From positions 1,302,001 through 1,366,000 of the forward strand of contig NZ_CP023688.1 of NCBI RefSeq assembly GCF_008704655.1: a DNA stretch of 64,000 nucleotides, written 5' to 3'. Source of the DNA: Streptomyces rimosus (GTDB lineage Bacteria > Actinomycetota > Actinomycetes > Streptomycetales > Streptomycetaceae). The notes under the pieces are model-generated. The model had not been told where the DNA came from. It searched no databases and saw nothing but the letters and a program-made list of their open reading frames with translations. The stretch's first letter is position 1. The number at the start of each line of letters is the position of its first letter. Position numbers and translations under genes: made by a program. Below, one piece after another: positions 41,742 through 50,363 of the stretch.

Positions 41742-43001
41742 ATGTATCTCGCCACCACCGGCGCGGCCGCCGCCACCTCCGGGCTGACACGCGGCCGCGT
41801 CGCCGGACCGGTGCTCGCGCTCGGCACGGTCAGCCTGGTCACCGACATCTCCTCCGAGATGGTCACCGCGGTGCTGCCGCTCTACTTCGTCCTCCAACTG
41901 GGCCTGTCACCGCTCCAGTTCGGGTTCCTGGACGGGCTCTACAACGGCGTCACCGCGCTCGTACGGCTGCTGGGCGGGCACGCCGCCGACCGCGGCGGGC
42001 GGCACAAGCTCGTGGCCGGCACCGGGTACGCGCTGTCCGCGCTGTCCCGGCTCGGCCTGCTGCTCGCGGGCGGCGGCACGGCCGGGATCGGCGCGGCGCT
42101 GGCCGCCGACCGTATCGGCAAGGGCGTACGGACCGCGCCGCGCGACGCGCTGATCTCGCTCAGCAGCCCGCCCGACGAACTGGGCCGGGCGTTCGGCGTG
42201 CACCGCGCGATGGACACCACGGGCGCGCTGCTCGGACCGCTGGCCGCGTTCGCACTGCTGTGGGCGACCGCGGACGCATATGACGCGGTGTTCGTCGTCA
42301 GCTTCTGCGTCGGGCTGCTGGGCGTACTGCTGCTGATCGCGTTCGTGCCGGGGCGCGACGCCCTGGGCCCGGTGGCCGCGGCGCCCACCGGGCCGCGGGT
42401 CCCGCTGCGCACCAGGATCACCGAACCGCTGCGGGACGCCGCCTTCCGGCGGATCATGCTGGCCGCCGCCCTGCTGGGCGCGGCCACCATCGGCGACTCG
42501 TTCGTCTACCTGCTGCTCCAGAAACAACTGGATTTCGCGGTGCGCTGGTTCCCGCTGCTGCCGCTCGGCACCGCCGCGGTCTACCTGCTGCTCGCGGTGC
42601 CCGCCGGGCGGCTCGGCGACCGCATCGGGCGCCGGGTCCCCTTCCTCCTCGGCCACGCGGCCCTGCTCGCCGCCTACGTCCTGCTGCTGACCGTCGGCGA
42701 CGGCATCGTCCTGCTGGCCGGCGTGCTGGGGCTGGTCGGTGTCTTCTACGCGGCCACCGACGGCGTGCTGATGGCCCTCGCCGGTCCCGCCCTCCCGGCG
42801 GCGCGCCGGGCGAGCGGCATGGCGCTGCTCCAGACGGGCCAGGCGCTGAGCCGGCTGCTCGCCGCCGCGGGGTTCGGCGCCGCCTGGACCCTGTGGGGCA
42901 GCGGGCCCGCGCTGGTCGCCGCCGTCGTCGTCCTCGCGGCCGCCCTGGCGGGCGCCGCCGCGCTGCTTCCCCGTACGGAAAGGCGGTCGTCGTGCTCGTG
43001 A
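41742..43001 (+). CDS. MFS transporter
   Basis: 419 residues, about twelve membrane segments. LALGTVSLVTDISSEMVTAVLPLYF and GFLDGLYNGVTALVRLLGGHAADRGGRHK (motif A) lie in the first half; DRIGKGVRTAPRDALIS and GRAFGVHRAMDTTGALLGPL follow. This resembles the group of uncharacterised actinobacterial MFS permeases related to phosphate-ester or drug transporters. There is no obvious Shine-Dalgarno, but it starts 21 bp after the phosphoesterase stop and ends overlapping the next gene, so it is cotranscribed. Substrate not deducible. Confidence 0.82.
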   Translation: MYLATTGAAAATSGLTRGRVAGPVLALGTVSLVTDISSEMVTAVLPLYFVLQLGLSPLQFGFLDGLYNGVTALVRLLGGHAADRGGRHKLVAGTGYALSALSRLGLLLAGGGTAGIGAALAADRIGKGVRTAPRDALISLSSPPDELGRAFGVHRAMDTTGALLGPLAAFALLWATADAYDAVFVVSFCVGLLGVLLLIAFVPGRDALGPVAAAPTGPRVPLRTRITEPLRDAAFRRIMLAAALLGAATIGDSFVYLLLQKQLDFAVRWFPLLPLGTAAVYLLLAVPAGRLGDRIGRRVPFLLGHAALLAAYVLLLTVGDGIVLLAGVLGLVGVFYAATDGVLMALAGPALPAARRASGMALLQTGQALSRLLAAAGFGAAWTLWGSGPALVAAVVVLAAALAGAAALLPRTERRSSCS

Positions 43002-44083
43002 CGGACAGGGCCAGTGCCCCGGCGGAGGGCACGGCCGGCAAGGGACCGGGCGGGCCGTCCCTGCGCGCCCGCGTCATCGCCATCGTGGTGGCGACCGCCG
43101 TACTCGCCACGGTCGCCGTGGTCTATACGGTGTCGGCGGCCCGGCGCGCCGGATCCGCCGACACGCCCTCGGCCTTCGGGCTGGACCGGGGTCAGCTGTA
43201 TTTCCGCAGTACGCGGGAGGGGGACGGCACCGGGCGCGTCGCCCGTCTGCCCGCCGCTCCGTCCGCCCGCGGCGCCGCCGCGATGAGCGCGGAAGCGGCC
43301 CCGGCGCCGGACCGCCGCACCACCGGCGGCCCCGCCTGCGAGCGCTTCCACGCGGCCGGCGGCACCGCACTGTGCCTCCAGCGCCGCCCCGGCATCCCGC
43401 CGGCCGCGTACGCCGTCGTCCTGGACGGGCGGCTGCGCGAGAAGCGCCGGATCGCCCTGACCGGCATCCCCAACCGGGCCCGGGTCTCCGCCTCCGGCCG
43501 GATGCTGTCCTGGACGATGTTCGCCACCGGCGACTCCTACGCCACCACGGCCTTCTCCACCCGTACGTCCATCCTCGACACCCGCACCGGCTACCTGATC
43601 AAGAACATGGAGGACATCCCCCTCACCCTCGACGGCCGCCGCTACCACTCCCCCGACGTCAACTACTGGGGCGTCACCTTCGCCCGCGACGACAACCGGT
43701 TCTACGCCACCGTCTCCACCAAGGGCCGCACCTACCTCGTCGAGGGCGACATGCGCCGCTGGACGGCCCGCACCCTGCGCGAGAACCTGGAGTGCCCGTC
43801 CCTCTCGCCCGACAACACCCGCCTCGCCTTCAAGAAGCGGGTACGGGAGGGAGCGCGCGACCCCTGGCGGCTGTACGTGCTCGACCTGCGCACGATGCGC
43901 GAACACCCGGTCGCGGAGCGGCGCAGCGTGGACGACCAGGCGGCCTGGCTGGACGACCACACGCTCGCCTACGCGCTGCCGGGCAGCGGCGGCAAGGGCA
44001 GCGACATCTGGACCGTACCGGCGGACGGCGGCGCTCCGGCGCTGCGGGTGGCCGGCGGCTCGTCTCCCGCACTGGTGCGCTGA
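42992..44083 (+). CDS. Membrane-anchored TolB-like beta-propeller protein
   Basis: 363 residues. A single membrane anchor (ARVIAIVVATAVLATVAVVYTVSAA, about 26-50), then a periplasmic-side region with repeats of the WD40-like/TolB kind (LSPDNTRLAFKKR, WLDDHTLAYALPG, DIWTVPADGGAPALRV). GTG at 42992 is in-frame and has GGAAAGG 8 nt upstream; GTG 42998 would overlap the MFS stop as GTGA. It is the third gene of the phosphoesterase-MFS unit and may be a scaffold or sensor for it. No enzymatic motif is visible. Confidence 0.72.
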   Translation: MLVTDRASAPAEGTAGKGPGGPSLRARVIAIVVATAVLATVAVVYTVSAARRAGSADTPSAFGLDRGQLYFRSTREGDGTGRVARLPAAPSARGAAAMSAEAAPAPDRRTTGGPACERFHAAGGTALCLQRRPGIPPAAYAVVLDGRLREKRRIALTGIPNRARVSASGRMLSWTMFATGDSYATTAFSTRTSILDTRTGYLIKNMEDIPLTLDGRRYHSPDVNYWGVTFARDDNRFYATVSTKGRTYLVEGDMRRWTARTLRENLECPSLSPDNTRLAFKKRVREGARDPWRLYVLDLRTMREHPVAERRSVDDQAAWLDDHTLAYALPGSGGKGSDIWTVPADGGAPALRVAGGSSPALVR

Positions 44084-44107
44084 ACGGGCGGGGTCCGGTG
44101 GGGCGGC

Positions 44108-44818
44108 TCACTCCGCGGGGCGGGCGCCCCCGGCGCACAGGCGCGGCGCGTTCCCGGCCGCCTCGACCGGCTCGTCGCGCTCGTTCCGCTCGCCGAGCCG
44201 GTCCGCCAGGTTCTGGGCCCAGGCCGTCAGCCCGGGTACGTCGATGTCGTACGGGACGGTGTCCGCGTACGGGGCGATGGCGCCGGCGCCCCGGAGCAGC
44301 AGCGCCGCGCCGCCCTTCGCGTTGCCGCGGGCGGCGTGGGTGAGGCCGACGGCGAGCTGGGCGAGGCCGCGCCACAGCTGCCGCTCCTGCTCGGGGGCCG
44401 CCTTCCAGGCGTCCTCCAGCACTTCGTGGGCGTGAAAGGGCAGACCGCGGTCCAGGAGGTCCTGGGCCTCGGCGAGCGCCTGACGGGGGCTGCGCTCGAC
44501 GCCCTCGGGCTGGCGCTCCACGCCCGGGGCGCCGTACGGCAGCGGACGGCCCAGACCGTCCCGCGGCCGGGCGTTGCGGGCGCGGCCTTCGGGGTCGCGG
44601 TCGCGCGGGGCTCCGGTCTTGGGGCCGGAGCCCGCTGCGGTATCCGCCGTGCGCCCGGTCTCCACCGCGCTCCCGCCTTCCGCCGCGCTCCCGCTCTCCG
44701 TTCCCGTACCGCAGTGTTCGCAGCCGGGCTCCCCCGGGTGGTCCGAGATCCGGCCGCACTCCTGGCACACCTGGTCCAGCCAGCAGGCCGGATCGCCGCC
44801 CTCATCGCGTCGCGTCAC
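44108..44818 (-). CDS. DUF309 protein with N-terminal zinc ribbon
   Basis: 236 residues. The C-terminal 150 residues are a DUF309 domain: RDPEGRARNARPRDGLGRPLPYG, then the metal-site-like FHAHEVLEDAWK (H...E..W) and LWRGLAQLAVGLTHAARGN. Ahead of it is a cysteine cluster C-x6-C-x2-C...C-x2-C (CWLDQVCQECG and CEHCG), a rubredoxin- or zinc-ribbon-like module absent in many DUF309 proteins, with a low-complexity Gly/Ser/Ala linker between. There is no start codon in the linker, so the fusion is real in this frame. GTG 44818 or 44824 are both possible starts. It is convergent with the beta-propeller gene. Confidence 0.78.
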   Translation of the reverse strand: MTRRDEGGDPACWLDQVCQECGRISDHPGEPGCEHCGTGTESGSAAEGGSAVETGRTADTAAGSGPKTGAPRDRDPEGRARNARPRDGLGRPLPYGAPGVERQPEGVERSPRQALAEAQDLLDRGLPFHAHEVLEDAWKAAPEQERQLWRGLAQLAVGLTHAARGNAKGGAALLLRGAGAIAPYADTVPYDIDVPGLTAWAQNLADRLGERNERDEPVEAAGNAPRLCAGGARPAE

Positions 44819-44925
44819 GTTCACGCTTCGATTGTGCAGCGCGCGACGGGCCGGCGTCCGGGCGGGGCGGCGGCCGTCCGCCCGGGAGCCGGGGCGGTGG
44901 CTGTACGGGGCGGCATCGTCGCCGG

Positions 44926-46086
44926 TCAGGCATCGTCGCCTGGCGCCCGCCGTCCGCGTACGTACATCCGCCAGCCGAAGACGGCGCCGACGGCGAGCGC
45001 GAAGGCGAAGCCGCCCGCGACCGCCCACATCGTGGTGTCCGTCCGCCGTCCGGCCTCCCGGGAGACCTGGGCGGTGACCGGCCGCGCCGTGGCGGCGTGG
45101 CGTTCCGCCCCGCCCCGCGTGCCGTCGGTGACCCGGCTCTCGTCCGGCGTGGCCGCGGCGGCTTGCAGGGAGCCGACCGGGCGGACCTTGCCGACGGCCT
45201 TGAAGCCCCAGTCCAGCAGCGAACCCGCCTCGTTGTACACGGCGTTGGAGGCGCCGGACTGCGGGTTCATCACGGTGACCAGCAGCGTGCGGCCGCCCCG
45301 CCGCGCCGCGGCGACGAGGGTGTTGCCGGCGTTGCTGGTGTAGCCGTTCTTGACGCCGACGATGCCGGGGTAGCGCCGCGTTCCGTTCGAGCCGGTCAGT
45401 ATCCGGTTGGTGTTCTGGATCTCGAACGAGGGACTGCCCTTGCTGGGGAACCGGGCCGTGGTGGTGGCGCAGTACCGGGCGAAGTCGGCGTTGGCGAGGC
45501 CCGCGCGGCCGAACACGCTCAGGTCGTGCGCCGAGGACACCTGCCCCGGGCTGTCGTACCCGTCCGGGGAGCGCACCGTGGTGTCGCGGGCGCCCAGCTG
45601 CCGCGCCTTGGTCTGCATCTCCTTCGCCGTGGCCGTCCAGCCGCCGTTCATCGAGGCGAGCACCCGTACCGCGTCGTTGCCGGAGCGCAGGAAGACACCG
45701 CGCCACAGGTCGGCGACCTGGTAACTGCGGCCCTCCTGGATGCCGACGAGGCTGCTGCCCGGCCCGATGCCCGCCAGGTCCTTCGCGGTGACCTTGTGGA
45801 CGGCGCCCGCGCGGAACTTCGGCAGCACGGTGACCGCGAACAGGGTCTTGAGGGTGCTGGCGGGCGCGAGCCGCTGGTGCGCGTTCCTGGCCGCCAGCAC
45901 ATCGCCCGTACGCACGTCGGTCACCGCCCAGGAGCGGGCGGACACCCCGCCGGGCAGTGCGGGGGCCCCGGCCCCCACCGCTTCCTCGGCGTGGGCGGTC
46001 GCCGGTATGGAGGTGAGGGTCAGGCCGGTGGCGGCGATGGCGGCCAGCACACCGGCATTCCGGGACAAAAGCCTGTCAATTGCCAT
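44926..46086 (-). CDS. D-alanyl-D-alanine carboxypeptidase (DacA/PBP5 type)
   Basis: 386 residues. Signal peptide (about 1-33), S11-family carboxypeptidase and C-terminal membrane anchor (MWAVAGGFAFALAVGAVFGWRMYV). Active-site boxes: SxxK = Ser77-Thr-Leu-Lys80 (PASTLK), SxN = Ser135-Gly-Asn137, third box Lys246-Asn-Gly248 (GVKNGYTSNAGNT) where textbook enzymes have KTG. KNG occurs in the family, so activity is likely retained. It trims the terminal D-alanine from peptidoglycan pentapeptides on the outer face of the membrane. The ATG at 46086 begins six bases after a TAGCGT -10-like box, so it may be leaderless. Confidence 0.88.
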   Translation of the reverse strand: MAIDRLLSRNAGVLAAIAATGLTLTSIPATAHAEEAVGAGAPALPGGVSARSWAVTDVRTGDVLAARNAHQRLAPASTLKTLFAVTVLPKFRAGAVHKVTAKDLAGIGPGSSLVGIQEGRSYQVADLWRGVFLRSGNDAVRVLASMNGGWTATAKEMQTKARQLGARDTTVRSPDGYDSPGQVSSAHDLSVFGRAGLANADFARYCATTTARFPSKGSPSFEIQNTNRILTGSNGTRRYPGIVGVKNGYTSNAGNTLVAAARRGGRTLLVTVMNPQSGASNAVYNEAGSLLDWGFKAVGKVRPVGSLQAAAATPDESRVTDGTRGGAERHAATARPVTAQVSREAGRRTDTTMWAVAGGFAFALAVGAVFGWRMYVRGRRAPGDDA

Positions 46087-46244
46087 GCCTTCACGCTAGG
46101 AAGCCCGCACTTCGACCGCAGACGGGCCTACGCCAGTCGGCCGAAGCGCCGAGGGAGGCCGGGGAGGGGGCGGGGAGCGCGTGGGGAGCGCGGCATTCAA
46201 GGCCAGAGATTCACGGGCGGCTACCGCATGCGCCCCGTACGCAC

Positions 46245-46289
46245 GAGGACCCGCCCGGTGCGACGGGGGATGCACACCGGGCGGGCCTC
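46245..46289. terminator. Long hairpin downstream of the P450 gene
   Basis: GAGG-A-CCCGCCCGGTG (46245-46260) pairs with CACCGGGCGGG-CCTC (46275-46289), fifteen pairs with a one-base bulge. It lies between the P450 stop and the dacA start. The interval 46087-46348 otherwise shows no gene. Confidence 0.65.
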
Positions 46290-46348
46290 ACGACCTTTTC
46301 TACCGCATGCAGGAACGGTTATGCCTCAAAAACTTGTTCGTCCTGCAA

Positions 46349-47572
46349 CTACCAGGCGACGGGGAGCGAGATCAAGCCACGTGCCCGCAGGGTGCGGCGG
46401 TGGCGCAGTTCCGACCGTGGCACATCCAGCCGCAACCCGGGAAAACGGCTGATGAGAGCGGTCAGCGCGGTCTCGGTCTGCAGGCGCGCCAGGGCCGCGC
46501 CGAGGCAGTAGTGGATGCCGTGCCCGAACATCAGCTGACCCGTGGCGTCGCGGCCCGGATCGAGCGTCCCGGGGTCGGCGAAGCGGTGCGGGTCGCGGTT
46601 CGCCGAGGCAAGGGAGAGCAGCACACTCTCGCCCGCGGGCACCCGTACGCCGCCGATTTCCACGTCCTCCAGGGGGAACCGGCGGATGGCCAGCGAGGCC
46701 GGTCCGTCATAGCGTGCGAACTCTTCCACGGCCGCCGACAGTTCGGCTGGATTCGTACGCAACGCCATGAGGTGTTCGGGGTGGTCGAGCAGGGCGAGGA
46801 CTGAGTTACCGATGAGGTGAACGGTGTTCTCGTAACCGGCGAAGAGCAGGAGGAACGCCAACGAGGTCAGCTCGTCCTCACCGAGCCGGTCCCCCGCGCC
46901 ACCCTCCGCCGCCGCGCCGTCCCGCACCAGGATCAGGTCGGAGAGCAGATCGTCCCCCGGCGCGGCCCGCTTGGCCGTGATCAGCCCCGTGTAGTAGCGC
47001 ATCATCGCCCCGACGGCCTCCTTCGCCCGCTCCGGCCGGGCCGGGTCGGGCGTGATCAGCGCGTCCGTCCAGGCCCGGAAGTCCGGCCGGTCGTCCTCCG
47101 GTACGCCCAGCAGGTCGCAGATGACGATGATGGGCAGCGGACCGGCGTAACACTCCATCAGGTCGGCCCGCCCGGCGTCCGCGACCGCGTCCAGCAACCC
47201 GTCCGCCAGCCGCCGTACGGGCTCCCGCAGCTTCTCGACCCGCGCGGGCGTGAATGCCTTGGCCACCAGCCGGCGCACCCGGGTGTGGTCCGGCGGATCC
47301 ATGTTGAGCAGATTCGCGTCCAGCGCGGGCGGCAGCGCGAACCCGCGATAGCCGCCCCGCGCGTTCCGCTTGTCCAGGGAAAGCCGCGGATCGGACAGAC
47401 ACCGCCGCACATCCTCGTACCGCGTCACCAGCCACGCGGGCTGCCCGTCCGGCCCGGCAATCCGATGGACGGGCCCCGCCTCCCGCAACACCGCGTACCC
47501 GGCGTGCGGATCGTCCAGAAGCTGCGTCACGTCAATGAGGTCGTCGGGGCCGGTCTCGGCGGTGTTCTGCAT
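46349..47572 (-). CDS. Cytochrome P450 (CYP107-like)
   Basis: 407 residues, soluble bacterial P450. I-helix AGYENT (245-250) where most P450s have AGxDT, K-helix ExxR (Glu284 to Arg287), and the haem ligand loop FGHGIHYCLG (349-358) with Cys356. NMDPPDHTRVRRLV is typical of class I actinobacterial enzymes, which need a ferredoxin and reductase; none is adjacent. Substrate is unknown. TAAAGT (47586-47581) may be the -10 box of a leaderless transcript. It follows the MAB_1171c-type membrane protein gene after a hairpin, as the third gene of an ImmA-led run. Confidence 0.9.
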   Translation of the reverse strand: MQNTAETGPDDLIDVTQLLDDPHAGYAVLREAGPVHRIAGPDGQPAWLVTRYEDVRRCLSDPRLSLDKRNARGGYRGFALPPALDANLLNMDPPDHTRVRRLVAKAFTPARVEKLREPVRRLADGLLDAVADAGRADLMECYAGPLPIIVICDLLGVPEDDRPDFRAWTDALITPDPARPERAKEAVGAMMRYYTGLITAKRAAPGDDLLSDLILVRDGAAAEGGAGDRLGEDELTSLAFLLLFAGYENTVHLIGNSVLALLDHPEHLMALRTNPAELSAAVEEFARYDGPASLAIRRFPLEDVEIGGVRVPAGESVLLSLASANRDPHRFADPGTLDPGRDATGQLMFGHGIHYCLGAALARLQTETALTALISRFPGLRLDVPRSELRHRRTLRARGLISLPVAW

Positions 47573-47607
47573 GGTGCATGACTTTAGACAAGGCGTTCGG
47601 GAGGGGC

Positions 47608-47626
47608 GCGGGGGGCTGCTCCCCGC
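47608..47626. terminator. Hairpin between the MAB_1171c-type gene and the P450 gene
   Basis: GCGGGG (47608-47613), 7-nt loop, CCCCGC (47621-47626), six pairs directly after the MAB_1171c-type stop codon. It may limit readthrough into the P450 gene. Confidence 0.45.
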
Positions 47627-47632
47627 TTCGGC

Positions 47633-48940
47633 TCAGTGCCGCTGCATGGCGCTCCGCTGGCGCAGTTCGGTGAGTACGGTGTCGGTCAGGGGCGAGTAGT
47701 AGACGTCCGCCACTCGCGCCAAGTGCTCGTATTCCGCGATCAGTTCGGCGGACGGGCCGAGTGCGGGGCCGCCCGGCACGGTGTCCGGAAGGCGCTCTCG
47801 GGATATGTCGGCGCGGTTCGCGGGGCGGGCGGGCAGCCGCTCCTCGTCCGCCGTCACCACCACGCTCTCCGCGCCCAGTACGGGAACGAGCCCGATCGCC
47901 CGGTTCTCCAGGCCGCGGCGCAGCGCTGCGGCCTCCGCGACGGCCGCCAGCTGCCGCTCGTCCGCCACCACGGCACGCCCGCGTTCACGCGCGATGTCGA
48001 CGGTGTCCGCTTCCACGTACCGCCGGATGCCGCGCTGGACGTCGCGGATCTGCGCCATCTGCCGGTCGGCGCGCCACTGGAGCCGCGCGAACGGCCACCG
48101 CCCGCCCCAGAAGGGGCCGCCCGCCGCCATCTCGGGGGCCTGGGCGGTGACATCCTTCCAGAGGGGGTGCAGCCGGCGCAGGCGGCGCCACGCGCATGCC
48201 CGCGGGCCCGCGGCCGGGAGCGCGAGCCCGGTCAGCACCAGGACCGCGGCGACCGAAGCGCTCAGCGGCGCCACGCCGTTGGAGAGCCACGGCGCCTCGT
48301 GCCCGGCCCACGACAGGACGAAGCCGGCCAGCTTGCAGGCGCAGTACGCCAGGCCGAGCCAGCAGCCCGCGGCCAGCAGCCGCAGCCCCCGGGCGAGCCA
48401 GGACGCGCCGAGCCGGCCGGCGTAGCGCGGGCAGAGGGCGCCCAGGCCCGCGAGGCTGGTGCCGAAGATGGCGAGATACAGCACCAGGAAGGCCATGACT
48501 CCCGGCGAGCCCGCGTAGGCCGTACTGAGGTCGCGGGGGTGCTCCACGTCGTCCGGCCGCCCGACGACGAAGCAGGTCACCGCCACCGCCCAGGCCACGG
48601 CCACGGCCGTCACCGCCGTACGGGAGCGCGCCCGGACCCGCGCGCGGCCTTCCGCGCCCGCGCCGCCGTTCCAGCGCAGCAGCAGGACGAACGCGCCGGC
48701 CGCGAAGACCACGACCGAGGAGTAGAGGAAGACCATCGAGAGGTTCGACACGCCGGTCAGCCGGTCGAACCAGCGGTAGACGCTGGGCGCGGAGAAGACG
48801 AACACCGTCGCGACACCGGCGCTCATCACGCACGTCAGCCCCAGATCCGCGTTGCCGCGGTCGCGGAGCCAGGCGCGCGTCTTGAAGGCGACAACCGTCC
48901 AGGCCACTCCGCCGAAACACAGATACAGCACGTCAAACAC
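47633..48940 (-). CDS. MAB_1171c-type membrane protein
   Basis: 435 residues. Seven membrane segments in the first 240 residues (VFDVLYLCFGGVAWTVVAF, LTCVMSAGVATVFVFSA, LSMVFLYSSVVVFAAGAFVLLL, AVTAVAVAWAVAVTCFVV, VMAFLVLYLAIFGTSLAGL and others) and a soluble C-terminal half with LHPLWKDVT and RQMAQIRDVQRGIRRYVEADT. This matches the MAB_1171c/DUF6545 group, annotated as putative transporters without experimental role. The GTG at 48940 follows GGGGGA by four bases and overlaps the ImmA-like stop by 8 bp; a GTG at 48961 is the alternative. The tight overlap indicates one functional unit with the ImmA-like gene. Confidence 0.78.
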   Translation of the reverse strand: MFDVLYLCFGGVAWTVVAFKTRAWLRDRGNADLGLTCVMSAGVATVFVFSAPSVYRWFDRLTGVSNLSMVFLYSSVVVFAAGAFVLLLRWNGGAGAEGRARVRARSRTAVTAVAVAWAVAVTCFVVGRPDDVEHPRDLSTAYAGSPGVMAFLVLYLAIFGTSLAGLGALCPRYAGRLGASWLARGLRLLAAGCWLGLAYCACKLAGFVLSWAGHEAPWLSNGVAPLSASVAAVLVLTGLALPAAGPRACAWRRLRRLHPLWKDVTAQAPEMAAGGPFWGGRWPFARLQWRADRQMAQIRDVQRGIRRYVEADTVDIARERGRAVVADERQLAAVAEAAALRRGLENRAIGLVPVLGAESVVVTADEERLPARPANRADISRERLPDTVPGGPALGPSAELIAEYEHLARVADVYYSPLTDTVLTELRQRSAMQRH

Positions 48941-49547
48941 TCGATCCCCCGTCCGAGTCACCGGCGCCGCGCGCGGCGCCGTCCTTCCCGCTGTTGCCGC
49001 CGCCCCCACGGCCCGTGGCACGGAGCGGCCCGTCGCGCCGGTGTCGCAGCGCGGGCGCCAGCGCGGCGGCGAGCTCGGCGGCCGGCCCCGTCGGCTCCGG
49101 CCCGCGGTCCACCGGCGAGGGCACCACCCGCGCCATCAGCAGCCCGCCCAGCACCTCCGCCGCCCAGGGCGCGGGGCCGTCACGGCCGGTCATGCCGGGC
49201 GCCGCGTGGTCCAGCAGCAGACGGCCGATTTCATGCGTCACGATGTGCGTCCGGTGCCAGGCGCTGGTCCGCAGCTCGCAGAAAATCCAGTACCCGTCGT
49301 CGGTACGGGCCGTCACCCCGGACGCCGCGCCGTCCAGCCGCATCGGCACGATCCGTACGGGACAGCCCAGGTACGCCGCCACGGCGCCGCACACACCCGT
49401 CAGATCGGTCCGGTCCGGCAGCGCCAGTTCCCCGATCACCTGCTCGCAACGACGCCGGACCCGCCGGGCTCGCGCGCCCGCACACAGACGCCCCCAGCGC
49501 CGCCCACGCACACCCCGCGCCCCACTCCCGACCCGCACGCCCCCCAT
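48933..49547 (-). CDS. ImmA/IrrE-like protein with altered zinc motif
   Basis: 204 residues. The central part matches the ImmA/IrrE metallopeptidase fold seen in actinobacterial pairs: VRRRCEQVIGELALP, GCPVRIVPMRLDGAASGVTARTDDGYWIFCELRTSAWHRTHIVTHEIGRLLLDH. The canonical HExxH is here His105-Glu106-Ile-Gly-Arg109, so the second zinc histidine is arginine. Proteolysis as in ImmA or IrrE is therefore doubtful unless another histidine (His114) substitutes. The tail is Gly/Ser/Asp-rich. No XRE regulator is next to it, although such partners are common. Its stop overlaps the MAB_1171c-type gene. Confidence 0.68.
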   Translation of the reverse strand: MGGVRVGSGARGVRGRRWGRLCAGARARRVRRRCEQVIGELALPDRTDLTGVCGAVAAYLGCPVRIVPMRLDGAASGVTARTDDGYWIFCELRTSAWHRTHIVTHEIGRLLLDHAAPGMTGRDGPAPWAAEVLGGLLMARVVPSPVDRGPEPTGPAAELAAALAPALRHRRDGPLRATGRGGGGNSGKDGAARGAGDSDGGSSV

Positions 49548-50066
49548 GGCATCCGCCCCCCGGCTTCGCTCCCCCGATCCCGGCCGCCCGCGCCCCGCAC
49601 GCAGTTAGCACCGCCGAAACCGCAGCCCGCATCCTGTCACGCGAGGAATAACGCGCACCAGTCCACTTACGGACAGTGAAAACGGTGGAAACGGGGGGCT
49701 GTTTCCGAGGAATCGAAGATGGGGTCGCGGGGCCGGCAACACGCAAACGGCCGGTTGAGGGCCCGGAAGTGATGCCCCATCAGCGTGATGGCGAGGCGCC
49801 CACCACTCCGGCACGCGCTCGGTGCGGGGCGCTGTGGCGTCAGCAGCACCGTCACCGTGTGCGTTCACTCAGATGCCGACGGTGGCTGCATCGCGTGTGG
49901 ATGCCTCGCGAGGGTGGGTGTGCAGTGCGCGGACGCGCGACGGCTCACGGAACGCATCAGCGGCGTTTGCGCGCGTCGGCCCGGGCGCGGAGGCGGCAGG
50001 CGGCAGTGGGACGAGGCCGGGCAGGAACGCGGACGGGTGCCTGCGCCACCCTGCTCCACGACACAC
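49548..50066. other. Non-coding interval upstream of the ImmA-like gene
   Basis: About 520 bp without a convincing gene on either strand. Open frames here lack ribosome sites, family similarity or the composition of neighbours. It contains a small hairpin (GGAAAC, 8 nt, GTTTCC near 49688-49707) and a relatively A/T-rich stretch at 49600-49690 that may hold the ImmA operon promoter. I see no repeat, att site or regulatory RNA. Confidence 0.4.
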
Positions 50067-50116
50067 CGAAAACGCCCGCTGACCTGGACTTACGTCCAAG
50101 CCAACGGGCGTTTTCG
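50067..50116 (-). terminator. Terminator of the tRNA-Pro gene
   Basis: CGAAAACGCCCG (50067-50078) pairs perfectly with CGGGCGTTTTCG (50105-50116), twelve pairs. The minus strand leaves the stem through TTTT. A second small stem (TGGAC, TTAC, GTCCA) lies inside the loop. It begins 5 nt downstream of the tRNA. Confidence 0.85.
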
Positions 50117-50121
50117 CACCG

Positions 50122-50195
<74 letters not shown>

Positions 50196-50363
50196 GTGCC
50201 CGTCCGGTCCGGGTTTCGTCCCGGGCGGCCGTGCACGAGAACAATACCGCATGTCAGGGGGTGTCCACTGCCGGGTTCCCAGGGAGCGGGCCGTGGGCGG
50301 GGGCGGGCGGGGCTGAGTACGCGTACTCATGCGCCCCCGTGCGGGCGGCGGCACGCTACGCGC

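Noticed and set aside
43002..43300. Internal arginine-rich frames opposite the beta-propeller gene
   Set aside because: Shadow frames without starts of quality or similarity.
46087..46348. Possible small genes between dacA and the P450 gene
   Set aside because: The plus-strand frames cross a strong hairpin and show neither ribosome sites nor family features.
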